Below are positions 9,464 to 19,094 of a stretch of 30,883 nucleotides of DNA, one piece after another. The stretch is from Chara braunii (taxonomy: Eukaryota > Streptophyta > Charophyceae > Charales > Characeae), in assembly GCA_003427395.1 (NCBI GenBank), contig BFEA01000575.1:716158-747040 (forward strand). Direction: 5' to 3'. Numbering within the stretch: position 1 is the first letter of the stretch; each line of letters begins with the position of its first letter. The notes under the pieces were generated by a model that saw only the letters and a list, made by a program, of their open reading frames with translations, searched no databases and had not been told where the DNA came from. The position numbers and the translations under genes were made by a program.

Positions 9464-10197
9464 ATACCCTTGTAAGGGTATTTGCGCCGATAGCTTACCG
9501 GACCACATTAAGCGACGTCCGCGTCGCTTCGCAAATCGAAAAGCTATCAGATTACCCAAGGTGCTGACGAAAGAGGGACCAATCCGATTAGCCGACAAAC
9601 ACAGGGTAGAGGCCTTCATCTACCCATGCCTCCACAACTATATGCTGTCAGGTTTCTAACCCGGGCTCTCGCCGCCCCGGCATTAGGACGCTGACAGCAT
9701 AAGTTCCAAAGACCTTCTCAATCATCCTCTCCCCGGTCCTAGACAACCTTCGGCTTCTCGTTGGGTGTCCCTAGTCCTGGCCAAAACTAGGGACGTGGGC
9801 CCTAACCGAGACCATTGAAGGCACTTTCGCCTTCCTTCTCAGAGAATCTCTCGCAATCAAATACACATATGTATATTTGTATACTTATTATCCACTCGGC
9901 TCTTTCTGCAGTCTAGTGCAGAAAGGCTAGGTCTCCATCTTGGCCCACCATAGCCTGGCTGATCGGACCAGGATTACGGCCCACCGCATTGTTATTTTAG
10001 CGGCCGTACCCTCGTTGGTTACGCAACGATAGGTTTTCTCCTGATAAGCATTCAATCCGGATTTCCCTAAAATTCTCAACCTTTACTACCCCACGGAGTA
10101 ATCTCCCTGGGGCGGGCAACTCCCCTTCAACTCTTACTCCGCGGTCCCGCAGCCAGGTTGCGCCGGCTAGCAGCCATCCACTAGGGTTACGCCCTAG
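9464..10197. other. Hairpin-dense domain across the 3' LTR/internal junction
   Basis: Successive perfect stems: ATACCCTT/AAGGGTAT (9464/9474), AAGCGAC/GTCGCTT (9510/9523) inside GATAGCTT/AAGCTATC (9489/9541), GGGTAGA/TCTACCC (9604/9619), TATGCTGTCAG/CTGACAGCATA (9641/9691) enclosing CCGGG/CCCGG (9661/9676), GTCCCTAG/CTAGGGAC (9767/9787), GAAGGC/GCCTTC (9817/9829), CTTTCTGCA/TGCAGAAAG (9902/9917), CCTGG/CCAGG (9954/9968), TACGGCC/GGCCGTA (9975/10002), TCGTTG/CAACGA (10012/10024), CCCCA-GGAG/CTCC-TGGGG (10089/10103), CTAGGG/CCCTAG (10181/10192). It does not look like rRNA, tRNA or a recognisable group I or II intron. It could be a structured RNA of the nested element or an unrelated structured insert. 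Sense strand is undecided. Confidence 0.65.
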
Positions 10198-10285
10198 AGG
10201 TGCTAATCTTTATCACTTAGCTTGGTATTCCCCTACTATGTCCCAAAACTAGCACAAGTGGTTAGACGGAGCGTCACAAAACCAA

Positions 10286-10483
10286 TCACGGGCCCACTGC
10301 GGGATTACGAAGGGGTCTGAAGGCATTTACCAGCTCTCTCACGAAAGGCATGACATCCTTCGCACAATCACAAACAAAATCTGCTAGGTCCACAAGGCCA
10401 TGACCCCTGACTTGATCAGAGCCAGCAACCACCCATCCTGAGACGTCTCTCGCTCTGCACTCTTTTGCGACTTTCTCAAACAT
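10286..10483 (-). CDS. Small unrecognised reading frame in the nested element
   Basis: This is a 65-codon minus-strand frame between the hairpin-dense domain and the gag region. The peptide begins MFEKVAKECRARD and has a mixed, protein-like composition (several D, V, A and R, and two Cys). A stop lies 9 bases upstream of the Met codon, so it cannot be extended. No domain is recognised. It might be a fragment of a decayed larger gene of the element, since it lies where pol would be expected, but no RT, integrase or protease motif is present. It may equally be chance. Confidence 0.2.
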   Translation of the reverse strand: MFEKVAKECRARDVSGWVVAGSDQVRGHGLVDLADFVCDCAKDVMPFVRELVNAFRPLRNPAVGP

Positions 10484-10724
10484 CTCAAACTAACTTGGTC
10501 CCTTTCGTCAGACTTTATTACTCAAGCACTGCTTACCATGCCCTTAAATCTATTAACTACCTTTCACATGAAGGAGGTCTCTCTCAATAGGTTTCTCAGC
10601 CATCCCTCTCTTCTTAGGATGAACTATCACACGACCCTTTTTAAAACACCCCCCTTTTCGGGGATGAGTCTCCCGACAGATAACACTACTGCCTTCCTTA
10701 ATCTAAAGGGGTCTCAATCGTAGG

Positions 10725-10850
10725 ACAACTCAACCATAGAACAACTCAAACTGAGAGACCTACTTATGGGTCCTCTTCACAACTCAACCACAAACCAACT
10801 CAACTGAGGGGCTTGCTTATGGGCCCTTTTCGCAACTCAACCGTAAAACA
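10725..10850. repeat. 54-bp tandem repeat, about 2.4 copies
   Basis: Units begin at 10725, 10779 and 10832 with (A)CAACTCAACC. They continue through an ACTGAG word and CTTATGGG(T/C)CC. The third unit is truncated. Isolated CAACTCAA words recur at about 11118, 11152 and 11213. Confidence 0.75.
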
Positions 10851-11856
10851 TTCGACATGGTAAGTATTCGAGTCTCAAAGACTCGCAAAAAAATCCCTTC
10901 GGACCCTCACGCTTTCACAATAACAGACTGCACTCCCTCTCCTTATACTCGGCCTTATCACCCGCCCGTGGGCAGATCGCGCGAGTATACCAGAGAGTGG
11001 ACAGTTCACATCCATTCATTCTCGCAAAATCCACACAAAATCATCATTCATCAGGATAAAACCACACATGTGAGAGTGATTGTGATCGTCATATACAAAA
11101 GACAGTCTTGGATAAGGCCTCAACTCAATATATACACAGGGGTACAATACCCCAACTCAAACGTGAGCCAAATGTCTCAAATTACATATATACACTCGGA
11201 GTTGAACAATCTCAACTCAACTCGTCACTGGTATCACGCAAGAACAAATTCGGTCTCCCTGACCAAAGCTATAGCTAAAACAGTTGGATCACGACGTAGC
11301 CATACCCCTTCAAGTTAGAGGGACCCACGTAACTCAAGACATATTCAGATATCCAAAAAAAAGCAAGGCTAGGAGTCGCCCATACACCAATCCTGCAACT
11401 TCTTCCCTAGGCTAGGTGACCTATTTCCCCCACGCTGAGGTTTATTCCCAAACCTCTCTTACCTCTCACGCCTATACGTCTATCTAGGCCTAGGCACAAC
11501 GTAGGTCTCATATCTTCTTCTCTCGGCTAATAGGCCTAATGGAATAGATCTCTACTTTGTAACAATGCCCTCAGGGTCACTCCTTGCCCCATCTAATTGA
11601 GACATTCCAATAACATGACGCGAGGCAGACCTAACATACCCCATGTATACAGCTATTCTATTGGGGTCCCTTCCGCCTGCAGTTCAGGTCACCTTACCGG
11701 ACCATTATTACGGGAACCCCTTCCCTCTGTATGCTGTGCCTACCTACAACAACTATACGATTGGGATTTCCCGCTTGCATTTATAGCCTGCTTAAATTTC
11801 CAGGTCCTCCTCACACAAACCCTTTCTCTTTATGACTACTTTCACGAGGTCGTGCT
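10851..11856 (-). other. Internal region where pol is expected, no pol found
   Basis: On the minus strand this lies downstream of gag. There is no YxDD box, no retropepsin DTG, no H2C2 finger and no D,D35E pattern in any frame I could follow, and stops are frequent. A GGGGT-ACAAT-ACCCC hairpin lies near 11140. Plus-strand frames here (for example 10857-11318) have no recognisable domain. I take it as non-coding internal sequence of a non-autonomous element. Confidence 0.55.
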
Positions 11857-13345
11857 CTATGCTGCCTCTCGCCGCAAAGCCTCCTTCCGTGTACCCCCAG
11901 GGATGGTCGGGTCGATATACCCCCCGACCCTGTCGAAAACATTTCCCTCAATGTCAGTCCTTACTAGACCGCTTGCCTCATCGGCCCTTCGCTCCCGACA
12001 AAACTTTATTATGTGCCCCTCTTTGGCACAATGTCTGCAAATGTCCTTTTCCAAACCCATTTTTTTCCCGCCAGAGTCACCCTTGCTGCCATCGCGTCCC
12101 CTTTTTTCGTGCCCCTCATCCCTGCAACTCTCTCCAGCTTTCCGCTTTTGGCCCCCTCCACCGGCCACTTGGCCTTGTGTCACTCGTGGTATCGGCGGCT
12201 GTAATGGCCTCATACCCAAGGCTGGCTGAAACTGGACTGCAGGAGGCTTAGGTGGCATCATACCCATTTGTGGGCCCAAACAAATGCCTTGTACACAGGG
12301 CAGATATGAATTATATATGGGCCTTGGCCCTACTTGACCGCATAGCTCCCACTGCCCGTAAAGCGCATGCCCAATCGGCGGGGGNCTCTCTTGTGCTGCT
12401 CCGCCTTCCACCTCTTGCGGTGCGGCCCCCACCTGTCGTGAGCACTGCCCCTTTTCGGTACCTTGGCCCTCCTGGGCCCGATTCCTCGCCTTCCGCTGAG
12501 CCTTCGTCAACTTGGAAGGTTCAGGCTCCCCTTTTTCACCCATCACCCCCTCTTCCTTGCCTCCTTGAGGGGTGCGACCAATCTCTCCCCAACGATCACA
12601 TACCGCTTTTGCCCAGTGCTCTGGCCACCACTCATTCCTTTGCCTCTCCCGGCCTGCAACCGAGGATGTCTCTTCGTTAAAAGGTCCTCCCTTTAGCTCA
12701 GGCGCAAATGCAGGTAGGGTCATACTTGCTTCTTGCTCCTCCTCGATCTCAATGATCCCCTCATCTTCAACTTTCCCCGGGGCGCAAGCTCGCCCCCTCA
12801 GGGTTCTCTTGCGGAGGATGATCTTCCCTTACCTCCGCCTCATCCTGCCCAACCGGTCTGTTAGATGCTCCTTCGAAGGTCTCCCTTTCGCCACGCCTGG
12901 CTTCTTCGAACCGCGCCAACCTATCCTCCAGCATCCCAACTTGCCTTTGCATACCACTCAGCTCTCCTTGCATTGACGCGGCCTCGGCTGGCTGCTCAGG
13001 GCCCTTACCAAGCCTACATTCCACCCCATCCTCTGGGAACCTCAACTTCAGAGAAGCTTTCAGCTTATCCCAGGTTTGCGACTTCAACATGAGGGTGTAC
13101 ACCTCCTCACTTAGTCCTTCACAAACGAACACGGGGAGCATGTACCACATCGTCTGCTCGTCCCACATTTTCGTAAGGCTAAAATCATAAAAGTCATGTA
13201 GAAAGCTAGACAGGTTCCTTCCTTGGAACAGTAGGGCGCGGGGATCTGGGGGCATTGACGCCTGCAACACTTCGTGCAACAACACCTTCAAAAGGCACGA
13301 ATTCCTCCAAAGCAAGATCTTGGCGAAGTCGCTTTCTCCCGCCAT
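11857..13345 (-). pseudogene. gag: gag of the nested element, broken by a frameshift
   Basis: Gag forms the capsid and binds element RNA. The first segment (13345-12767, 192 codons) begins MAGESDFAK. Around residues 45-110 it has a capsid-like pattern: a FLHDFYDF helix, then LPVFVCEGL, then a tryptophan before a KLRF end. A probable coiled coil follows at about residues 125-155. It ends in a TGA at 12767-12769. Coding sense continues one frame over, upstream of the Met at 12723, through an acidic EEEQEAS stretch. The shift lies in a CCCCGGGG run just upstream, so an indel is likely. The second segment (to 11857) is proline/glycine-rich and has a CX2CX4HX4C zinc knuckle, CRHCAKEGHIIKFC, at about 12055-12015. 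One n lies at 12385. It ends in TAG with no pol behind it. Gag identity is secure; whether the shift is a mutation or a sequencing error is not. Confidence 0.85.
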
Positions 13346-13690
13346 GATGCTGACAGCAGCCTGATACGCACAGCGGGCAATAGACCATCAAACAGTGATT
13401 TAAGTAAGCTCAGGCAGACAATGGCCGACTGCTAACACTTAAATCCTGCTATCTACTCCTTTACTCATGCGATCAGGCCTCAACCCCTAGTTACCCTGAC
13501 GCTTACCTTCATAACTACGATAATGGGCAGAGAGATGACTCCGGCCAAGTCAAAGAAACGCATTTAGTGGAGAAAGAGGCATTTCCTATAGGCCCACTGC
13601 TGCCCGAATCTCCTCCCAATCTACATTTCCCTCATTCGGGTCATAAGACGAGGCATATACGTCAACTGCATTGGCCGTGTTCCTGAGCCA
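13346..13690 (-). other. Spacer between the two reading frames of the nested element
   Basis: About 345 bp between the end of the upstream frame and the gag start on the minus strand. No frame or regulatory site is recognised. Confidence 0.4.
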
Positions 13691-14423
13691 CTAACTAGGA
13701 GGCGAGAATTTCGGGTCTAAGTACATACCATATATCAGTTCACATATGTAACGTCCGTACTCCCAGTCTTGCGCCCTCAGAGCAGCTTCAGCGGCCGCCT
13801 CTACCCTCGCCTGCCCACCAAAACTCTTCTCTATCAGAAATTCGGGCAGGATTACTCGCAGCAGAGCAGATGGAAGTCCGAACTCTCCAGCGCACTCGAC
13901 CCTTACGGGGGTTAGTACTCGCTCTTTCACATCGCGGGACACTTCCTTCGCCCACTTTGTTGCGGCTGCCTCGGCTACCCTCAAAGGCTTAGCAAGGAGG
14001 CTCCCATGCCCGAGCGCCAACTCTATTTCATGCTCGATCCAAAAGGCGGCTGAGGCATACAGGGTCACCCTTACAATTGCACATTCCCGCTCATCATCAA
14101 ACCCCGACTCGATCCAGACAAAGATGTCTGTGCCCATTGACATGCCCCACCATGAAGAGATGTACTCCCCTACTTTGACCCGCCTGGGTAAAGACACTTC
14201 GAGCCCTCTTTCTTTCTCAATTGGCCTGAGCATACGCGGGTCTTCCCGTGCATAAGGCATCCCGAGTTGCCTCTGCTTTGTTTGGGTTCTGCCCATCACA
14301 GACAAACGTCCAGCACGCGCCTTCCGTTATTACGCTGACAATCCCTGCTCCCTGGGAAGAGCGGTCTAGCCGTACAGACTTAATGGCCACCCATGAGTCA
14401 AATGCTGGACTGAAAACATTCAT
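13691..14423 (-). pseudogene. Unrecognised reading frame upstream of gag, frame-disrupted
   Basis: On the minus strand a first frame starts at 14423 (MNVFSPAFDSWVAIKS) and loses sense near 14250. A second frame, one register over (usable from about 14270 to 13691, roughly 190 codons), carries on with a protein-like sequence: charged helices, a GEYISSWWGMS aromatic stretch and a FWIEHEIEL helix. The two pieces read best as one protein of about 240 residues with a frameshift. Its position, between primer site and gag of the same strand, suggests an extra element-encoded protein or a separate N-terminal gag domain. No family was recognised, and there is no zinc finger, protease or RT motif. The final codons FSPPS precede a normal stop. 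Confidence 0.45.
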
Positions 14424-15540
14424 ACAAAATTCTACCGACTAATTTTATCCCAAATATAATCCCAATAAAATAACCCACGCGAAGTATTCCTAAGACGAGT
14501 ACCTACTTAAACATATAACTCCACATAATTAGGCATAGACTAGGCCTACAGGGTCTGACACCCATAGATGAGTCCAATATACAGCTTAAAGTAACATCCT
14601 CAAGACAAAAAGCCCCATGCCTTTAGCTTCCTAAGTGGATGGTCCAGGCCTGGAATGGTTCATGCGAGGGCCTAACATCAATTACAACTCACTGCCCCAC
14701 TTAGGGTAAATAGAATAGTCCAAGTGTTAGCTCCCTCACTGTTTCTCCAACTGCCTCTAGGGTCAGATACCCTCCTTTAACAGGCGCTATGCAAGTCTAC
14801 TACTTCCCATAGTCCTTTCTATTGGGGTCTTACCACGGTGCTCCCTGCGTCTCTTCACTGCCTTATACGCCTAACCCAAACATGCCACACTGGACAGGCC
14901 TCAAACTTCCCTGGCTATACAACCCAAGCGACTGCTTAAAACCCAGACTCGAGGAACCCAATCCATACTCGTACAAGCTTTCGACATCCTTAGCCTAACT
15001 CCTCTCAAGGTCCCTTGACGACTTTTAACATAATAGGCTTCCTTTACTCATTCTATGCCTCACCCTAAAGCCAAAGTGCTATATTGCACCCTTGACCGCT
15101 CGGGTAACTTCCCTTAGCCATTATGGGCACCTTACACGACCAACTCTTACAATCACCATACTTAGCCTTGCTGGTACCACCTCATCCAACCTTAGTAGTA
15201 TCAATCATGCAAATCATCGCCCAAACCCATCAACTATCGGGGTTAGAAGAGGTATCCACACCAACTACCGTCACACCAGTCAAAGTACGCAAGGTCCATA
15301 ATCGAAGTACGTGTGCGCATAGTCAGCGTACGTGGGCGCATAGTCAAAGCTTATCCCTATCGCGCCACCCTTATTGCACCGAACCAGAACCAACTCACAC
15401 AATCACCCCTCACTTGGTCTCTATCCAATACCAACAATCGATTACCCCTGAGAGAGTCAAGAGAAACTTCTTAATTTGCCTATTTCTCACATTCCAATAC
15501 CCGGATGTCGTTCCACCAGGGACAACGGTAGGCACCCCTT
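14424..15540 (-). other. 5' leader of the nested element
   Basis: Sequence between the primer site and the first minus-strand reading frame. No convincing gene is seen. A 21-bp direct repeat lies at 15307-15347. Plus-strand frames here (for example 15123-15596) are antisense and show no domain. Confidence 0.5.
15307..15347. repeat. 21-bp tandem duplication
   Basis: GTACGTGTGCGCATAGTCAGC is followed directly by GTACGTGGGCGCATAGTCAAA. Three differences lie at one internal and two end positions. Confidence 0.8.
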
Positions 15541-15559
15541 ATCCCCGGCAACGGCTCCA
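15541..15559 (-). promoter_or_regulatory. Primer binding site, tRNA-Asp type
   Basis: On the minus strand TGGAGCCGTTGCCGGGGAT starts 2 bp after the 5' LTR end. Its complement, ATCCCCGGCAACGGCTCCA, matches the 3' end of plant tRNA-Asp(GUC), remembered as ...ATCCCCGGCAACGGCGCCA, at 18 of 19 bases. Location and match fix both the LTR boundary and the minus orientation. Athila-type elements are known to use tRNA-Asp. Confidence 0.82.
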
Positions 15560-16031
15560 CCTATCGGGCGCATCAGTCCGGCACCGCACGCGATAGCGCG
15601 GGACCCTCTCGGCCGCGTCACGCAGGAGTTGGACCAACCTCATCACGAACGCGCAGATGGAGCTTCCTTAAGCCGCTCCGACCGAGTGCGCCGGCCATAC
15701 CTCTCGCGAGCACCTACGACAGGATAGGGCTTACGCGAGGCACAACTTACCTCCACCTTACGGGAGCTGTCACCTCCCTTCGGTGGGCATAACCCCGCCG
15801 AGCTATCAGTCCACAGTACGAAAGCTACTCGGTTGCAATCGCAGAGGTGGACCAGCCGAGGGCGTTTTCTCGTTCGTTGTAGCATAGGGGGTATACGCGG
15901 TAATACACCTATCGGGCCCGCACGCGAACCGACATTTTGGGGGGCTGAAGTCCCAAGCGCGGCTCGTCGTCGGTCGACTAGGACGTATCCCACACCACGC
16001 GCACACCACTCTACGAACAAAAAAATAAAAG

Positions 16032-16227
16032 ACACACACACACACANNNNNNNNNNNNNNNNNNNNNNNNNNNNNNNNNNNNNNNNNNNNNNNNNNNNNN
16101 NNNNNNNNNNNNNNNNNNNNNNNNNNNNNNNNNNNNNNNNNNNNNNNNNNNNNNNNNNNNNNNNNNNNNNNNNNNNNNNNNNNNNNNNNNNNNNNNNNNN
16201 NNNNNNNNNNNNNNNNNNNNNNNNNNN

Positions 16228-16297
<70 letters not shown>
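16032..16297. repeat. (AC)n microsatellite with assembly gap
   Basis: AC units flank 181 unresolved bases. The true tract length is unknown. Confidence 0.9.
16047..16227. other. Assembly gap (181 N)
   Basis: Unresolved bases inside the AC microsatellite of the 5' giant LTR. Any frame drawn across it is meaningless. Confidence 0.99.
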
Positions 16298-16299
<2 letters not shown>

Positions 16300-17282
16300 C
16301 TACAACACGACACAACACAACAACGCGACAACGCTCCTAGCCCCTTAGTAGCCGTCCCATAACTTTCCACTGCGAAAAACCGGACGAGCGTCTTGCGCGA
16401 GACTTAATATAAAACCTGCGCGGGGGCAGGGCCTACTCATATCGGCTCGCAATGCAAGCGTACGCAAGCGGTCACAGTGATGGCGTACTATGTAGTACCC
16501 ATACTTGCGCGGTCCTCGTTAATCTCGAGGGTCACATTCGACACTCAAGTGTCAGCTGACACGCGCCTTGAGGGTTAATCTCTCGACGCTGGACAACCGC
16601 CATGCGCGGTTGAAGACCACACACCCTCTTCTATACCTTATGCAAAGCGGGTGGTACACAGGTCCACACCTGTGGTGGCAGTCACTTCTTACTGCCCTAG
16701 AGATGAGTCTCACTTCGGGCCTGGGTGAAAGTCAAGGGGTTTGACTTTGACGACTGCCACGGACTACAACGTCCAACCATACAAACTCTACAAAGCAAGG
16801 GTAAAAAGAAAACCCCCCTTCCTTCTCGAGACATAACTCAGTTAACCCTTATTCACACACACAGCAGGCCTCCCAAATACTCAGGGCACTTATAAATACG
16901 TAAGGGTTAATTATATCGGATGATCACTCCTCACAAATACAGTGGGGCTCTTTTCAGCCATATATGTATGAAATCGCAGGCAATCACATCCAAAGTCCGA
17001 ACCACAACCATACCTGCAATCACATCAAAGATTCAACCAGAAGTCCACGCACTACACGGGGTCAACTTCAACCATTCCTCGCACTCATACCCCTCGCTTT
17101 AGCCATACAAGCCTCACTCGTGCAACTTTTAAATAAATACTCAGTACTTTTGTTGGATGGCCATTCAATAAAGTCCGGGTAAAAACACAACAAAACAATT
17201 CAAATCTCAAGGCTAAAGCCTTTATGTTGAGTGATAGGAGTGAATTGGAATTGAATCGTAAACCGACGAATCGGTAACCGGC

Positions 17283-17301
17283 CTGTTATCAGTGATAACA
17301 G
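17283..17301. repeat. Perfect 8-bp hairpin, second copy
   Basis: Same CTGTTATC-AGT-GATAACAG structure as at 3662-3680. Confidence 0.65.
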
Positions 17302-17564
17302 AAGGTGGTCCTTATAGGATCAAGCTGAAGCTAATCCAAGTCCTGAATCGAAGTCCAACGAAAATCTGTACCATAAGACAGACCAATGCCCAAGCCAAAT
17401 TATCAGCATATGGGGGATAAACCTCCATAGTACATTCTCACTCAGCTACCTGCCCACCAAGCCTAGACCTAGCTCTAGCCAGTGCCCAAAGCAAAGGTAG
17501 ACGAATGGCAGAATCTTCCCTATTCAGGGTGGATCGCCAGAGTCGCCACCTGTTAACATATAAT

Positions 17565-17883
17565 CTAACTCCCCTAAATCAAGAAAATTTCGGCAGCGCT
17601 TCCCGTAGGAAAAGGGTATTTTCAGAATTTGTATCAGCCCAAATATAAAACCAAAAATAGTCTTTGACTTTCCAAAGTCCAATTTTGTCTAACTCCCTGA
17701 ATTAGCAAAAAATTGGGCAGAACTCCCTTTAGAAAAAGAGACTTTCGAGATTTTTACTAAGTCATATATGAACTTTAGACAAGTTGAACTTTGAAAGGTC
17801 AAGAATTAACTTACTCCTTGGATTTGCAGAAATTTTGGCAGCGCTTCCCGTAGAGAAAAATAGCTTGCCAAGATTTATACAAA
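17565..17883. repeat. Three-unit imperfect tandem repeat, second copy
   Basis: Counterpart of 3944-4262, with no difference seen. Confidence 0.65.
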
Positions 17884-18177
17884 GCCCAAGTATAATAAAA
17901 GATCTAAGAAAATGCGAAAATCGATCTAAGTAAAAAAAACTAAGCTCAGAAAATGCAAAAATTGAACTAACTTCTATCGCTATAGCACGAGGCGAGCTTC
18001 TAAAGCAACTACATGTCAACCTGAAACTCAAACAAGGTAGTAGCCTCACTCAGCCGCATGCAATGCCAAAACACAAAGGTAAGTACCCTCACCATCCCCA
18101 AGCCAACCTAAACAGACCATAGTTCATGACCTCTCAATGCTTTATCCCTTATATCCAACTTACATAAGGCATAAAGT

Positions 18178-19094
18178 CAAGCCGTCCAATCTTATGGAAC
18201 TTGTCTGACCCAGCCATTGAGTATACACGAACAGGTTGCACAACTACTTTTCTCTTCCTTTTGGGCATATGACTAAGTCGTTCATCTTTAGAACGAGGCT
18301 CAGCCGCCCTGAACTGTTTAATATCCAGGTTATATAAACCTCTCTGAATTTGGTGTTCAAAAGCTGGGCATAGGACTGAGCCGTTCATCTTAGAACAAGG
18401 CCCAACCTGCCCAGGGTTACCTTCAATTATACTCTTAGTTATACTCTCTTCACTTCATGATAAGCTATAGCCAGGCCGTCCAATCTTATGGAACCCATGC
18501 NCCTGCCCAGGGTTACCTTCAATTATACTCTTAGTTATACTCTCTTCACTTCATGATAAGCTATAGCCAGGCCGTCCAATCTTATGGAACCCATGCCTGG
18601 CAGGCCTGTTCATAAATAGGATAATATAAAATATAACCAAACTTTAACCTTTTGGGTTCCAGCATGTGCGAGACATTGGGCCAGACCGTCCAATCTTATG
18701 GAACATATCTGGTCCTTTGCTAGGTTCGTTTCTCTCTGATCCACTCTGTGCGGCATGAGTCCAAGGCCGTCCAATCTTATGGACATGTCCTGCTCTCTGC
18801 GAGAATGACTCCCTCAGAATGAAACAGGAAGGGGCTGAGCAGTCCAATCTTATGGACTTGCTCAGGCCTCCTCGATAAAAAAACAAGAGAAACGGAACAA
18901 ACCCCAATCAAACATGGCGACCAAACCCTCCAATCTTATGGTATAGGTTTGACCCCTCAAAAGTAAGCCATAGTCAAACCCTCACAATTCGGAGCAATCA
19001 GACCGTCCAATCTTATGGAACTGGTCTGACTCTCCATGCAATTCAAAAATAAAACACAGCGGCCATACCGTTCAATCTTATGGAACTGGTCTGA
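18178..19094. repeat. Hairpin array with ATCTTA loops, 5' LTR copy
   Basis: Counterpart of 4557-5377. It has one extra unit because the unit with the CCAGGC/GCCTGG stem is duplicated across the n at 18501. Apart from that duplication no difference to the other copy was seen. Confidence 0.83.
18406..18596. repeat. Exact 95-bp duplication across a single n
   Basis: 18406-18500 and 18502-18596 are identical and are separated by one n at 18501. The first copy ends in the middle of a hairpin unit. The other LTR has this sequence once. This is what an unmerged contig overlap looks like. Confidence 0.9.

Larger units (their letters stand above)
2155..9492 (-). repeat. 3' LTR of the nested element (7338 bp)
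   Basis: It matches 15562-23211 along its whole length. Its start on the minus strand reads TATCGGCGC, where the 5' copy has TGTCGGCGC, so the canonical TG has become TA. By eye it differs from the other copy by about 8% in the first 275 bp, about 5% up to 3418 and about 4-5% after 8577, but shows no difference in between. It contains an AC microsatellite, a three-unit imperfect repeat, an array of ten hairpins and a pyrimidine-rich stretch. I see no credible gene in it. Confidence 0.82.

Noticed and set aside
9493-10300. rRNA, tRNA cluster or group II intron
   Set aside because: I found no rRNA landmark, no tRNA B box and no domain V-like sequence on either strand.
11597-12229. 210-codon plus-strand frame
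   Set aside because: It is antisense to the gag of the nested element, which has a clear zinc knuckle on the minus strand.
15643-16348. Long frames of alternating Cys-Val or His-Thr across the AC tract
   Set aside because: They are translations of an (AC)n microsatellite joined through 181 N.
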